Assembly: GCA_947453155.1 (NCBI GenBank)
Contig: CANGFE010000003.1
Coordinates: 1 to 64,000, forward strand
Direction: 5' to 3'
Origin: Beijerinckiaceae bacterium
GTDB taxonomy: Bacteria > Pseudomonadota > Alphaproteobacteria > Rhizobiales > Beijerinckiaceae
DNA: 64,000 nucleotides
In this document: positions 56,320 to 64,000 of the stretch, piece by piece
How positions within the stretch are numbered: position 1 is the first letter of the stretch
Layout of the letters: every line of letters begins with the position of its first letter
The notes under the pieces: model-generated
Told to the model about the DNA's origin: nothing
Seen by the model: only the letters and a program-made list of their open reading frames with translations
Databases searched by the model: none
Made by a program: the position numbers and the translations under genes

Positions 56320-57282
56320 ATGAAAAACAAAACCGCAGCGCCCTCGATGCCTCCCCAAGAGCTTTCGCCTTACCGCCATTTCACGCGGAGTGAATGGGCA
56401 GCTCTGCGCGCCGATACGCCGCTAACACTGACCATCGAAGACCTGGAAAAACTCCAGTCGATGAACGACCCGATCTCGGTCGACGAAGTCATTGCCATTT
56501 ATCTGCCCTTGTCGCGCTTGCTGGCGCTTTATGTTGCCGCCACACAAGGCCTGTTCAAAGCAACGCAGCGCTTTCTCGGCGCTGAAGACGGCAAAATGCC
56601 CTACATCATCGGCATTGCCGGTTCGGTCGCCGTTGGAAAATCGACCACTGCGCGCGTGCTAAAAGCTTTGCTCTCGCGCTGGACCAACACGCCGAAGGTC
56701 GAGCTGATCACGACAGATGGATTCCTGCATCCCAATTCCGTGCTGGAGCGCGAAGGGATTATGGACCGCAAAGGTTTTCCGGAAAGCTATGACGGCACGA
56801 GCCTGCTGCGCTTTCTCTCGGAAATCAAAGCGGGCAAGCGCAATGTGGAAGCACCCGTCTATTCGCATCTCGTCTATGACGTCATGCCCGGCAAAAATAT
56901 TGTCGTCGACCGTCCCGATATTCTGATTGTCGAAGGGTTGAATGTACTTCTCCCCAATAAGCCAGGTAAGGACATTCCCTTCGTTTCTGACTTCTTCGAC
57001 TTTTCGGTCTATCTAGATGCGCCCGACGATGATCTTGAGCGCTGGTATGTCGCGCGCTTTATGAAATTGCGTGAGACAGCCTTCCGCGATCCGCGTTCCT
57101 ATTTCCGTAAATATGCCGATTTGAATGATGAAGACGCCGAACGCACCGCGCGCGATATTTGGCGGCGGATCAATTTGCGCAATCTGCACGAAAATATTTT
57201 GCCGACCCGCGCGCGCGCCAGTCTGGTTCTGACCAAAGGCCAGAACCATAAGATTGAAAAAGTCGCGCTCAGAAAACTCTGA
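56320..57282 (+). CDS. coaA: Pantothenate kinase, type I
   Basis: First step of coenzyme A synthesis, usually feedback-inhibited by CoA. The 320 residues have the P-loop [20 protein letters not shown] (about 94-113), [28 protein letters not shown] (in parts) and [11 protein letters not shown] (about 205-215), matching prokaryotic type I CoaA. It is the last gene of the his run, an arrangement seen in other rhizobia. Its TGA directly abuts the stop of the convergent kinase gene, TCA on the plus strand. Confidence 0.96.
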   Translation: MKNKTAAPSMPPQELSPYRHFTRSEWAALRADTPLTLTIEDLEKLQSMNDPISVDEVIAIYLPLSRLLALYVAATQGLFKATQRFLGAEDGKMPYIIGIAGSVAVGKSTTARVLKALLSRWTNTPKVELITTDGFLHPNSVLEREGIMDRKGFPESYDGTSLLRFLSEIKAGKRNVEAPVYSHLVYDVMPGKNIVVDRPDILIVEGLNVLLPNKPGKDIPFVSDFFDFSVYLDAPDDDLERWYVARFMKLRETAFRDPRSYFRKYADLNDEDAERTARDIWRRINLRNLHENILPTRARASLVLTKGQNHKIEKVALRKL

Positions 57283-58290
57283 TCAGGCCGGGATCGTCAG
57301 GCCGTTTTCAGCCGCATGATCGGCGAGATTGACGTTGGGACGAGCGCCATAGTGCTGAATGATTTCAGCTGCCGCGAGTCCGCCCAAACGTCCGGCATCG
57401 CGCATATCGCAGCCGCGCGCCAATCCGGCCAGGAAGCCTGCCGCAAAGAGATCACCGGCGCCGGTTGTATCAACCAACTTTTCAATGGGTGAGGCGGGAA
57501 CCGCAACCGTCTCTTCGCGTGTCACAACAAGGCAGCCTTCTTCGGAGCGCGTCACAGCGCCCAAAACACCTTCATTGCGGAAGGCAGAAACAGCCGTATC
57601 AAAATCAGCGGTCTGATAGAGCGCTTTCAATTCATGCTGGTTGGCGAAAACGAGATCGACAACTTTGTGCCGGATGAGTTCCAAAAACTCATCGCGATAG
57701 CGATCAACGCAAAAAGAATCCGACAAAGTCAGCGCAACCTTATTGCCCGCAGCATGTGATATCGCAGCTGCCTTCTTGAAAGCCTCTTTCGCGGCAGGCG
57801 GATCCCACAAATAGCCTTCGAGATAAAGGATCGACGAATTACGCACGATATCTTCATTGATGTCATCAGGCCCAAGATTTTGGCAAGCGCCGAGATAAGT
57901 ATTCATCGTGCGTTCGCCATCTGGCGTCACAAGCACGAGGCAGCGTGCGGTCGAGGGCCCATCCTTGGCAAAAGGAGTTTCGAAATGAACGCCGCTTTTA
58001 CGAATGTCATGAGCAAAAGACCGGCCCGTTTCATCATCGCGCAATTTGCCGACGAAAGATGTGCGAATTCCAAACGAGGAAAGGCCAACAATTGTGTTGG
58101 CGGCCGAACCGCCAGAAATCACCGTGGCTGCGCCCATAGCCTCATAAAGACGATGCGCGGCTGCCTCATCGACCAGCATCATGCCGCCTTTGGCGAGCCC
58201 ATGCTGGATTAGGAAGTCATCCTCTGTGCGCGCGATCACATCGACAATCGCATTGCCAAGACCGAGGACTTCAAATTTTTCTGCGGGCAT
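57283..58290 (-). CDS. PfkB-family carbohydrate/adenosine kinase
   Basis: Ribokinase-like sugar or nucleoside kinase of 335 residues. The fold signatures are the N-terminal GLGNAIVDVIART (about 6-18) and the catalytic DTTGAGDLFAAGFLAGLARG near residue 260, with the base aspartate in GAGD. Its overall start and length resemble bacterial proteins annotated as adenosine kinase, but the substrate cannot be fixed by eye. It is on the opposite strand to the his run and 50 bases upstream of the XRE gene. Confidence 0.85.
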   Translation of the reverse strand: MPAEKFEVLGLGNAIVDVIARTEDDFLIQHGLAKGGMMLVDEAAAHRLYEAMGAATVISGGSAANTIVGLSSFGIRTSFVGKLRDDETGRSFAHDIRKSGVHFETPFAKDGPSTARCLVLVTPDGERTMNTYLGACQNLGPDDINEDIVRNSSILYLEGYLWDPPAAKEAFKKAAAISHAAGNKVALTLSDSFCVDRYRDEFLELIRHKVVDLVFANQHELKALYQTADFDTAVSAFRNEGVLGAVTRSEEGCLVVTREETVAVPASPIEKLVDTTGAGDLFAAGFLAGLARGCDMRDAGRLGGLAAAEIIQHYGARPNVNLADHAAENGLTIPA

Positions 58291-58343
58291 ATCCTGCTCC
58301 TCACATCATTCCGCAGGCGGTGTCGCACCCGCCCGATCAAGGG

Positions 58344-58727
58344 TCAAGAGCGTGGCCGCTTGGAGGCAGCGGCAACACGCTCATTCAGAAGGCCAAGCAG
58401 GGCGCGGATATCGGTTTCCGACAAAGTGCCGATTTGGCGCGCAAATTTATTGGCGAGCTCGGTCGCCTCAGGCCCAAGGCCGGAGGTATCGACGACAATG
58501 CGTGGATGGGAAATTTGCGCCAGACGCTCGATTTCCTCGGCCTCATCCCAGATCACATTGAAGAAAGTAATGATCCGCTGAACGAGATACCAAGCCGGCG
58601 CGCCGCGATGGCCATGCTCCAGCGCCGAGAGATAGGCTGGCGATACACCCAGTGCACCAGCCATATCTTTTAGCGTAATGCCGCGCTCGGCCCGCATGGT
58701 TCGCAATTTTTGCCCGAAAGGTGTCAT
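58344..58727 (-). CDS. XRE-family HTH transcriptional regulator
   Basis: A 127-residue regulator: helix-turn-helix at about 8-62 (LRTMRAERGITLKDMAGALGVSPAYLSALEHG) and a helical C-terminal region (about 65-118) ending in a basic tail. I start at ATG 58727, which overlaps the smr stop as ATGA; the longer frame merely reads through smr. Its position after smr appears conserved in rhizobia as far as I recall. Targets unknown. Confidence 0.87.
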   Translation of the reverse strand: MTPFGQKLRTMRAERGITLKDMAGALGVSPAYLSALEHGHRGAPAWYLVQRIITFFNVIWDEAEEIERLAQISHPRIVVDTSGLGPEATELANKFARQIGTLSETDIRALLGLLNERVAAASKRPRS

Positions 58728-59326
58728 GAGCTTTTGGCTCCCGACCGACGGTTCGACCGCAAGCGGACAAAGAGCGCGCCACTCCCGCCATGACTTGCTG
58801 CGGCTTCTTCGAAGCCAAGCACCATGTGACGCAGATCTGGCTCTGACAGCCAATGTGGAACCATCCGCCGCAAGACGCCGGCGTGATTTGAAAACCCTGT
58901 TTCGTCGCGATTGTCCGCTTTGCCTTTTCCCGTCACGACAAGAACAAGGCGCACATCATTTTGGAAGGCGCGCAGAAGAAAATCCCGCAAGACCGAATGA
59001 GCTTCCGCCTGTCGCATGCCATGCAGATCAAGCTTCATCGGCACATCGATCTGGCCACGCGAAAGGCGCTGGCGTAAACGCCGCTCCAAAGGCGCCAAGG
59101 GAAGAGGCCTGGGCTTTTCCGGTGTTGCCGTGCGAATGACGGGTGTCGAAACTTTCGCTGGAAGCGGCGGGGGCGCCACGGCATCGCCCTCTATCGGGTC
59201 ATCCTGATGTTCGGGCAAAGCCGCGTCGGGCTTTGGTGTCACAGTCTTGGCGACTTCGACCCAGAGACGCACATCTTCACGCGACAATCGACCGCCACGG
59301 GTTTTGGAGGACGGGCGCATTTTCAT
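58724..59326 (-). CDS. Smr/MutS2-C-type domain protein
   Basis: The 200 residues have a basic, proline-rich N-terminal half without clear fold (about 1-95) and a C-terminal Smr domain (about 98-180) with the conserved KLDLHGMRQAEAHSVLRDFL and VLVVTGKGKA segments. Stand-alone Smr domains act as nucleases on branched DNA or on RNA in other bacteria; the activity here is not established. Start and stop codons overlap those of mltA and the XRE gene by four bases each, so the three genes are translationally coupled. Confidence 0.9.
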   Translation of the reverse strand: MKMRPSSKTRGGRLSREDVRLWVEVAKTVTPKPDAALPEHQDDPIEGDAVAPPPLPAKVSTPVIRTATPEKPRPLPLAPLERRLRQRLSRGQIDVPMKLDLHGMRQAEAHSVLRDFLLRAFQNDVRLVLVVTGKGKADNRDETGFSNHAGVLRRMVPHWLSEPDLRHMVLGFEEAAASHGGSGALFVRLRSNRRSGAKSS

Positions 59327-60459
59327 GGTGCGTGACCCTGGGGCAGAAACACGATCATGCGACCGGAATGGCGAATATTTCCGGCCAAAGTGCCTGCTTC
59401 GTCACCGGTACCAAAATACAGATCCGCGCGTGCCGGACCAAGAATGGCCGAACCCGTATCTTGCGCGATCATCAAGCGGCGGAGGTGATTCATCTGCCCA
59501 TCATGCCATGGCAGGTCCGCTTCAATCCAGAAGGGGAGGCCATAGGACCAAAGGCTGCGATCAATCGCAATGGATCTATGGGCAGTGAGCCGGACATTGG
59601 CAGCCGCGAGCGGCTCAATTGCAGAATCTTCAACGGGCGATGTTGAAAAGAAGACGAAAGATTCATTTCGGTGCAGAAGCAGGCGACCTTTTTCGCCAAG
59701 CTTCTGGCCGTTTCCTCGCACCCACGCTTTCAATCGGGCCAGAGACATTTCTTCCAGCGACAGCGCGCCCTCAGCGATCAGGATTTTCCCGATCGATGTA
59801 TAGGGCCGGCCATTGCGTCCCGCATAAGTCAGATCGGCGCAGCTTCCATCGGGAAAGCGCAGGCGTGCTGATCCCTGCACGTGAATCATAAAAGCTTCGA
59901 TCGCATCGGCCACATAAGCCAGTGGAGCCGCAAGCGCAACGAGCTTTCCAGACTCGATATCGGCGCGTGTGGGGTAGGGAACAAGCGTTCCATCATCTTG
60001 GCGGCGAGCCGCCGCAAGCCCCACAAGTCCAAGCATATCTTCGCCAGGCTGCAGTGTCACAAGATCAGCAGGACGGGCAAACAATGGCTCTGAAAATTCT
60101 GCTGTCGCAACAAGAGAGGCCGCAACCTCCGGCCGATAATAAGCCGTGAAGAAAGCTGGATGATGTTCATCCTTGCTTTCATCTGGAATAATCAGAAAGG
60201 GTATGAAGTTCTCTTCGAAGAAAGATTGAATATCGCGGGATGTCAGATTCATCCCAATTTGAAGCGCTTTCTTTGCAATATCTTTCTGGGCTTTTGAATA
60301 GGAGACCCCCAATCTCTGATGGGGTGTCTCACTTAGAATAGCTTCGCAAGACGGAAGGAACGCTGCCCACGCTTCTTGCAAATGATCTTTTGCGAAACCA
60401 TCCAGATCACCGAAAGTGAGGCGCTTCAATTGCGCGCCGGGCAAATCACTTTCGTCCAT
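59323..60459 (-). CDS. mltA: Membrane-bound lytic transglycosylase A (MltA) family protein
   Basis: Cleaves peptidoglycan to 1,6-anhydro-muropeptides. The 378 residues have the MltA barrel (about 90-270, TAYYRPEVAASL and LRFPDGSCADLTYAGRNGRPY) and the C-terminal 3D domain with the catalytic aspartate region AILGPARADLYFGTGDEAG. Oddly, the N-terminus MDESDLPGAQLKRLTFGDLDG is hydrophilic, with no signal peptide or lipobox, and the frame has no upstream start codon. It begins five bases after tim44 ends and overlaps smr. Confidence 0.88.
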   Translation of the reverse strand: MDESDLPGAQLKRLTFGDLDGFAKDHLQEAWAAFLPSCEAILSETPHQRLGVSYSKAQKDIAKKALQIGMNLTSRDIQSFFEENFIPFLIIPDESKDEHHPAFFTAYYRPEVAASLVATAEFSEPLFARPADLVTLQPGEDMLGLVGLAAARRQDDGTLVPYPTRADIESGKLVALAAPLAYVADAIEAFMIHVQGSARLRFPDGSCADLTYAGRNGRPYTSIGKILIAEGALSLEEMSLARLKAWVRGNGQKLGEKGRLLLHRNESFVFFSTSPVEDSAIEPLAAANVRLTAHRSIAIDRSLWSYGLPFWIEADLPWHDGQMNHLRRLMIAQDTGSAILGPARADLYFGTGDEAGTLAGNIRHSGRMIVFLPQGHAP

Positions 60460-60464
60460 CGAAA

Positions 60465-61166
60465 TCAGGCGCCGACTTCTGTCGCAACAAGGCGCCAGTT
60501 CGGATCGCGGGAAGACGTCTCACGCGCAAAGGTCCAAACGTCGATCATATCCACGACCTTGTCGGGATTGCCATCAACGATGCGACCATCGCTGCTGCGT
60601 GTCGCTGTGATGAGTTTCGACTGAAAACGCATGGTGACTTGCGCCGTATTGTCGCGCAATTGCGCATCATCAACCATCGCCCGATCAATAGACACAAAAG
60701 TCGTGTCGACCGTATCGCCACGCGACTCACGATCGACAATGGCGGCGACAAAACTTTCGTAAACGTCCTTGGCAAGAAGATCGCGCAACGCCGTGCGATT
60801 TCCTGCTGCAAAAGACATGATGATCATTTCATAGGCGGCTTTCGCACCCTCGATGAATTCCTTCGGATCGAAGCTCTTGTCTGCTGCGGAGATTGCTTCC
60901 AAACCCGGCAGGACATTCTGTTCGATACCGGGGTGACGCAACCAAATCGCTCGGCGATCTTCGGCGCTAGGCTCCAGCGTGGTCGCATCGGCGCTGCCCC
61001 CGCGAGCCGAGGAATTAGCCCCCTCGTCATTAGCGGGTTCTGCGGGACGGCGGCGATACATATCGACCGGCGGCTGTTCATGACCTGTGCGCGTTCCCAA
61101 AACGGAACGGAGCTTCCAGACCACGAAAACAGCCAAGAGCCCGAAAATCAGAGTGGTCGCGTCCAT
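60465..61166 (-). CDS. Tim44/TimA-like domain protein
   Basis: The 233 residues have one N-terminal membrane segment (about 4-20, TTLIFGLLAVFVVWKL), a variable proline- and glutamate-rich linker (about 25-85), and a C-terminal Tim44-like domain (about 95-230, NRTALRDLLAKDVYESFVAAI). Alphaproteobacterial homologues of the mitochondrial import motor component are membrane-associated, with no settled function. ATG 61166 is chosen; the longer frame lies in the fxsA promoter. It heads the tim44-mltA-smr-XRE run and is divergent from fxsA. Confidence 0.9.
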   Translation of the reverse strand: MDATTLIFGLLAVFVVWKLRSVLGTRTGHEQPPVDMYRRRPAEPANDEGANSSARGGSADATTLEPSAEDRRAIWLRHPGIEQNVLPGLEAISAADKSFDPKEFIEGAKAAYEMIIMSFAAGNRTALRDLLAKDVYESFVAAIVDRESRGDTVDTTFVSIDRAMVDDAQLRDNTAQVTMRFQSKLITATRSSDGRIVDGNPDKVVDMIDVWTFARETSSRDPNWRLVATEVGA

Positions 61167-61253
61167 AAAATAACATCCAAGTGCAGAAGCGCCTTTGAGT
61201 GGGCGCGGAGCGTTCTTATATATCAAATAGTCGCAGGTGTGCATTTTGCCACC

Positions 61254-61751
61254 ATGGAAGATGGCCAAGCTGACGGGGACGTGATCGTGAGACCGGGTTT
61301 GATCCTCAAATGGATCGTCCTTTCTTGGCTAGCGGCTGAGCTAGCTGCCTTTTTTCTGCTGATCGCCACAATTGGCCTCGGCCTCACCCTGCTTTTGGGC
61401 TTCGTGACCACCGCCTGCGGCTTCATGTTGCTCGGCAAGGCGAGCCGCGACACGCTCCAGCAACTCAACGCCCAACCGCAGGGCGGTCTGACCGTCATTC
61501 TGCTGGGTCCGGCGCGCATTTTGGCGGCCGTGCTGCTGATCCTGCCTGGCTTTCTCTCAGACCTGATCGGTCTCGTACTTGCCATCCCTTTGTTCGGACA
61601 AATTTTTTCGACAACCGTCAGCCGTAAATATGCTCCGCAGCGGCCGGATTTTGTTGATCTTGATGCGACCGAATGGCGACAAGCGGATGAAAATTCCAGC
61701 GGTCCCATGGCTTTGCCAAAAAGCACCGGGCCAAGGCAGCCACCGGTCTGA
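61254..61751 (+). CDS. fxsA: FxsA family membrane protein
   Basis: Small inner-membrane protein; the enterobacterial homologue relieves phage T7 exclusion by F plasmid, but its normal role is unclear. The 165 residues have three or four hydrophobic segments (about 15-105), including KWIVLSWLAAELAAFFLLIA and LPGFLSDLIGLVLAIPLFG, followed by a polar tail. The PGFxSD motif is typical. The start could be ATG 61254 or GTG 61281, which has a better GGGG site. It lies upstream of secB on the same strand. Confidence 0.85.
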   Translation: MEDGQADGDVIVRPGLILKWIVLSWLAAELAAFFLLIATIGLGLTLLLGFVTTACGFMLLGKASRDTLQQLNAQPQGGLTVILLGPARILAAVLLILPGFLSDLIGLVLAIPLFGQIFSTTVSRKYAPQRPDFVDLDATEWRQADENSSGPMALPKSTGPRQPPV

Positions 61752-61811
61752 CTTGTGCGGCGGGGAGGAGCGTGATACCCGCCCCATTCTATCATTTACG
61801 GAGGGTGATTT

Positions 61812-62291
61812 ATGACTGAAGCCAATGGAAACGGTGCCGCCACTGAAGCCGCACCGCAGCTGAATGTCATCGCCCAATATACGAAGGACCTGTCCTTCGA
61901 AAATCCAAATGCTCCGCGTTCACTCGGCCAGCAGCAGGGCGCGCCTGAAATCTCCATTCAGGTGAATATCAACCTGCGCCAATTGGCTGAAGCGGATTTC
62001 GAAGTTGAACTCCTGCTTGAAGGTTCGGCCGTTGAAGGCACGAACACTTTGTTCAAGTTCGATCTGAATTATGCCGGCGTCTTCCGCATTGTGAATGTGC
62101 CCGAGCAGGAAATGCATCCGATCCTGATGATCGAATGTCCGCGCCTGCTCTTCCCCTTCGCGCGTGAAATCATCGCGAACGCAATCCGTGGCGGCGGCTT
62201 CCCGCCTCTGTTGATTGATCCGATCGACTTCGTGAGCCTTTATCGCCAGCGTATCGCGGAAGCTCAGCAGCAGCCGACCAGCGTCTCTTAA
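61812..62291 (+). CDS. secB: Protein-export chaperone SecB
   Basis: Tetrameric chaperone that keeps preproteins unfolded and delivers them to SecA. The 159 residues show [17 protein letters not shown] (about 19-35), the beta-strand core with [19 protein letters not shown] (about 98-116) and [26 protein letters not shown] sits seven bases before the ATG. Its TAA shares the palindrome TTAA with the stop of convergent dnaQ. Confidence 0.97.
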   Translation: MTEANGNGAATEAAPQLNVIAQYTKDLSFENPNAPRSLGQQQGAPEISIQVNINLRQLAEADFEVELLLEGSAVEGTNTLFKFDLNYAGVFRIVNVPEQEMHPILMIECPRLLFPFAREIIANAIRGGGFPPLLIDPIDFVSLYRQRIAEAQQQPTSVS

Positions 62292-62986
62292 GACTCTGAG
62301 GTACTCGTATATTTCAGCCAGACGGCTTTTTCGCCCATCTTTCCGATAAAGGAACGGTGGGCGTTTTCTTCTTCAGCAATGATCAAAGGCGAAAGCGGCT
62401 GTGGCCGCGGGCGCACTTCAACAGCCTCGACCTGCTGAACAACTTTGATTTCAGACGCGAGCACCAAAGCCGACTGCCGGCCGCCGCTCAATTCCGCATA
62501 GACTTCGGCCAGAAGTTCCGCATCGAGCAAGGCGCCGTGTTTAACGCGTCGTGAATTGTCGATGCGGTAACGCGAACACAAAGCATCCAGAGAAGCCGGC
62601 GATCCCGGATGTTTCCGGCGCGCCATCGCCAATGTGTCAATGACGCGATCCATCGGGATCGGCACGCGTCCCGAGCGCTGCAATTCCGAATTGATAAAGC
62701 GCATATCAAATTCAGCATTGTGAATCACAAGCGGCGCATCACCGATGAAGGCAAGGAAATCATCAGCCACTTGATCGAAGAGCGGCTTGCCCTTCAAAAA
62801 CTCTGTCGACAGGCCGTGAATACGAAAAGCCTCATCCGGCACGTCACGCTGCGGATCAATATAGACGTGAAAATTTTCGCCGCTTGGAACAGTGTTGATC
62901 GTCTCGACACAAGCAATTTCGACAAGACGATCACCCGTTGCCGGATCAAGACCTGTCGTTTCAGTATCGAGAATGATCTGCCGCAT
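62288..62986 (-). CDS. dnaQ: DNA polymerase III epsilon subunit (3'-5' proofreading exonuclease)
   Basis: Proofreading subunit of the replicase. The 232 residues have the DEDDh motifs: Exo [16 protein letters not shown] (about 5-19), Exo [14 protein letters not shown] (about 95-106) and Exo [17 protein letters not shown] with the histidine and aspartate (about 160-173). The C-terminal tail (RKPQPLSPL-like, about 200-232) is where the clamp- or alpha-binding segment is expected. It follows coaE by 27 bases on the same strand. Confidence 0.95.
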   Translation of the reverse strand: MRQIILDTETTGLDPATGDRLVEIACVETINTVPSGENFHVYIDPQRDVPDEAFRIHGLSTEFLKGKPLFDQVADDFLAFIGDAPLVIHNAEFDMRFINSELQRSGRVPIPMDRVIDTLAMARRKHPGSPASLDALCSRYRIDNSRRVKHGALLDAELLAEVYAELSGGRQSALVLASEIKVVQQVEAVEVRPRPQPLSPLIIAEEENAHRSFIGKMGEKAVWLKYTSTSES

Positions 62987-63013
62987 TTTGCACTTCCGGT
63001 TGAGCCTGGACTG

Positions 63014-63592
63014 TTAAATCAAAGCGCGCAGCAGAGTGGTGATCTGACGGCGCGCATCTTCGAGGCTCCGCGACGTATCGATCACCACATGAGCGTGACG
63101 ACGTTTGTTCTCATCCGGCCATTGTTTTTGCAAAATGGCATTGAAGCGCGCCTCAGTCATTCCCGGACGCGCCAAGACACGGGCCTTTTGCACTTGAAAA
63201 GGCGCTGACACGACGACAACGGCATCCATGTCGCGATCAAGGCCCGTTTCGAAAAGCAAAGGCACATCACAGACGGCCAGCTGCGCTCCTTGTGCCTTGG
63301 CTCTTTCCAGAAAAGCGGTCCGATGCGCGGCGACCAAAGGGTGGACGAGGCCTTCGAGCTTTTTCATCTCCACCGGATTGTTGAGGACCAGATCCCCAAG
63401 CTTACGCCGATCAATCCCATCCGGTCCCGCAGCGGCTGGAAAAGCGGCCGCAACCAAAGCGGAGGCCGACCCGGCGTAAATTTCGTGAACCGCCCGATCC
63501 GAATCATGAACCGGGACGCCAAGGGACCGGAAAATTTCGGCCGTTGCCGATTTTCCCATGCCGATAGACCCGGTTAGGCCGATGACCCGCAT
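63014..63592 (-). CDS. coaE: Dephospho-CoA kinase
   Basis: Last step of coenzyme A synthesis. The 192 residues begin MRVIGLTGSIGMGKSATAEIFRS with the P-loop at 8-15, continue GVPVHDSDRAVHEIY and VCDVPLLFETGLDRDMDAVVVVSAP. The frame runs 47 codons upstream inside the maf gene, but ATG 63592 gives the standard start. It lies four bases after the maf stop. In several relatives an aroE gene separates maf and coaE; here there is none. Confidence 0.96.
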   Translation of the reverse strand: MRVIGLTGSIGMGKSATAEIFRSLGVPVHDSDRAVHEIYAGSASALVAAAFPAAAGPDGIDRRKLGDLVLNNPVEMKKLEGLVHPLVAAHRTAFLERAKAQGAQLAVCDVPLLFETGLDRDMDAVVVVSAPFQVQKARVLARPGMTEARFNAILQKQWPDENKRRHAHVVIDTSRSLEDARRQITTLLRALI

Positions 63593-63596
63593 CAAT

Positions 63597-64000
63597 TCAT
63601 GCCTCCACAAGGCCTGCTTGCCGGAAAAAGGCGAGCAGAGGCAAAAGGGGCAGGCCAAGGATCGTGCTGTGATCCCCCTCGACCTTATCAAATAGGTGGA
63701 TACCAAGCCCCTCCAGCTGATAGGCCCCGACACTTTGCATCACGGCCGATCCGGCCGCCGCCAGATAGGCTTCGAGAAAATCATCCCCGAAATTGCGCAT
63801 GGTCAAATGAGCGGATTCGACATGAGCAAAAACCTCGCGGCCTCCGTTCACACATACGATGGCCGAATGGAGCTGGTGCGTCTTGCCGCGCAAGCGCTGC
63901 AAATGGTGACGCGCGCCCTCTATCGAGGAAGGCTTGTGGAATTGCTCGGCGCCCAAAGCCAAAGTCTGATCTGCGCCGACAATCCAGCGACCCGTATTTT
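63597..64000 (-). CDS. Maf-like nucleotide pyrophosphatase (5' part outside window)
   Basis: C-terminal 133 residues of a Maf/YhdE-type nucleoside triphosphate pyrophosphatase, which hydrolyses non-canonical nucleotides. The frame stays open to the window edge and reads TGRWIVGADQTLALGAEQFHKP, the conserved GADQ block, then LRGKTHQLHSAIVCV, and QSVGAYQLEGLGIHLFDKVEGDHSTILGLPLLPLLAFF at the end (in parts). The start lies to the right of the window. It is coupled to coaE. Confidence 0.9.
   Translation of the reverse strand, partial: NTGRWIVGADQTLALGAEQFHKPSSIEGARHHLQRLRGKTHQLHSAIVCVNGGREVFAHVESAHLTMRNFGDDFLEAYLAAAGSAVMQSVGAYQLEGLGIHLFDKVEGDHSTILGLPLLPLLAFFRQAGLVEA

Overview
The window is a gene-dense chromosomal segment of an alphaproteobacterium, most likely of the order Hyphomicrobiales (Rhizobiales). 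Evidence for this is the gene order lptC-lptA-lptB-rpoN-hpf-ptsN, a his cluster with a DUF2628 gene between hisB and hisH and followed by coaA, the run nifU-like/tsaB/rimI/miaB/phoH/ybeY/corC/lnt/XRE/metK/trmB, and the run maf/coaE/dnaQ/secB/fxsA/tim44/mltA/smr. A RegB/RegA redox pair and an intracellular PHB depolymerase fit a metabolically flexible soil or water organism. I cannot name a genus. I see no rRNA, tRNA, CRISPR array, prophage or insertion sequence.

Layout. 0-4.1 kb: rpmI end, rplT, pheS, pheT (+). 4.2-8.1 kb: class I fumarase (-), glucokinase (+), ptsN and hpf (-). 8.2-12.7 kb: rpoN, lptB, lptA, lptC and RNase D (-), so lipopolysaccharide export, sigma-54 and nitrogen-PTS functions share one operon. 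12.9-18.1 kb: an odd HTH/pseudo-receiver protein (+), a small catabolic-looking cluster (-) of MDR reductase, class II aldolase, RidA and DUF1993, then an E1-like enzyme (-) and a PAP2 phosphatase (+). 18.1-24.2 kb: argG and typA (+), then dnaA, a 57-residue unlisted small ORF and rpsT (-), with a gene-free stretch of about 560 bp between the last two. 24.3-30.8 kb: enoyl-CoA hydratase, cysK, Rrf2 regulator, dut, coaBC, ubiB and ubiE (-). 30.9-38.6 kb: mutM and a Bug/TctC receptor (+), a PotF-like receptor, an aminotransferase and regA/regB (-), and phaZ (+). 38.7-50.6 kb: a metallopeptidase (+), then a long (-) run from trmB to trpS covering methylation, envelope, RNA and ribosome maturation. 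50.7-57.3 kb: hslUV (-) divergent from hisB-DUF2628-hisHAFE-coaA (+). 57.3-64 kb: a PfkB kinase, XRE, smr, mltA and tim44 (-), fxsA and secB (+), dnaQ, coaE and a partial maf (-).

Most of this is vertically inherited core genome. I did not find a new multi-gene system. The most unusual items are the HTH/receiver fusion with glutamate at the phospho-acceptor position (12881-13522), a tight cluster of DnaA-box-like sequences at 16.42-16.47 kb, the small ORF and GANTC-rich spacer beside dnaA, and several perfect palindromes that look like operators (phaZ, dnaA, XRE/metK, cysK). Many start codons had to be moved from the longest open frame, and TTG starts appear more often than usual.
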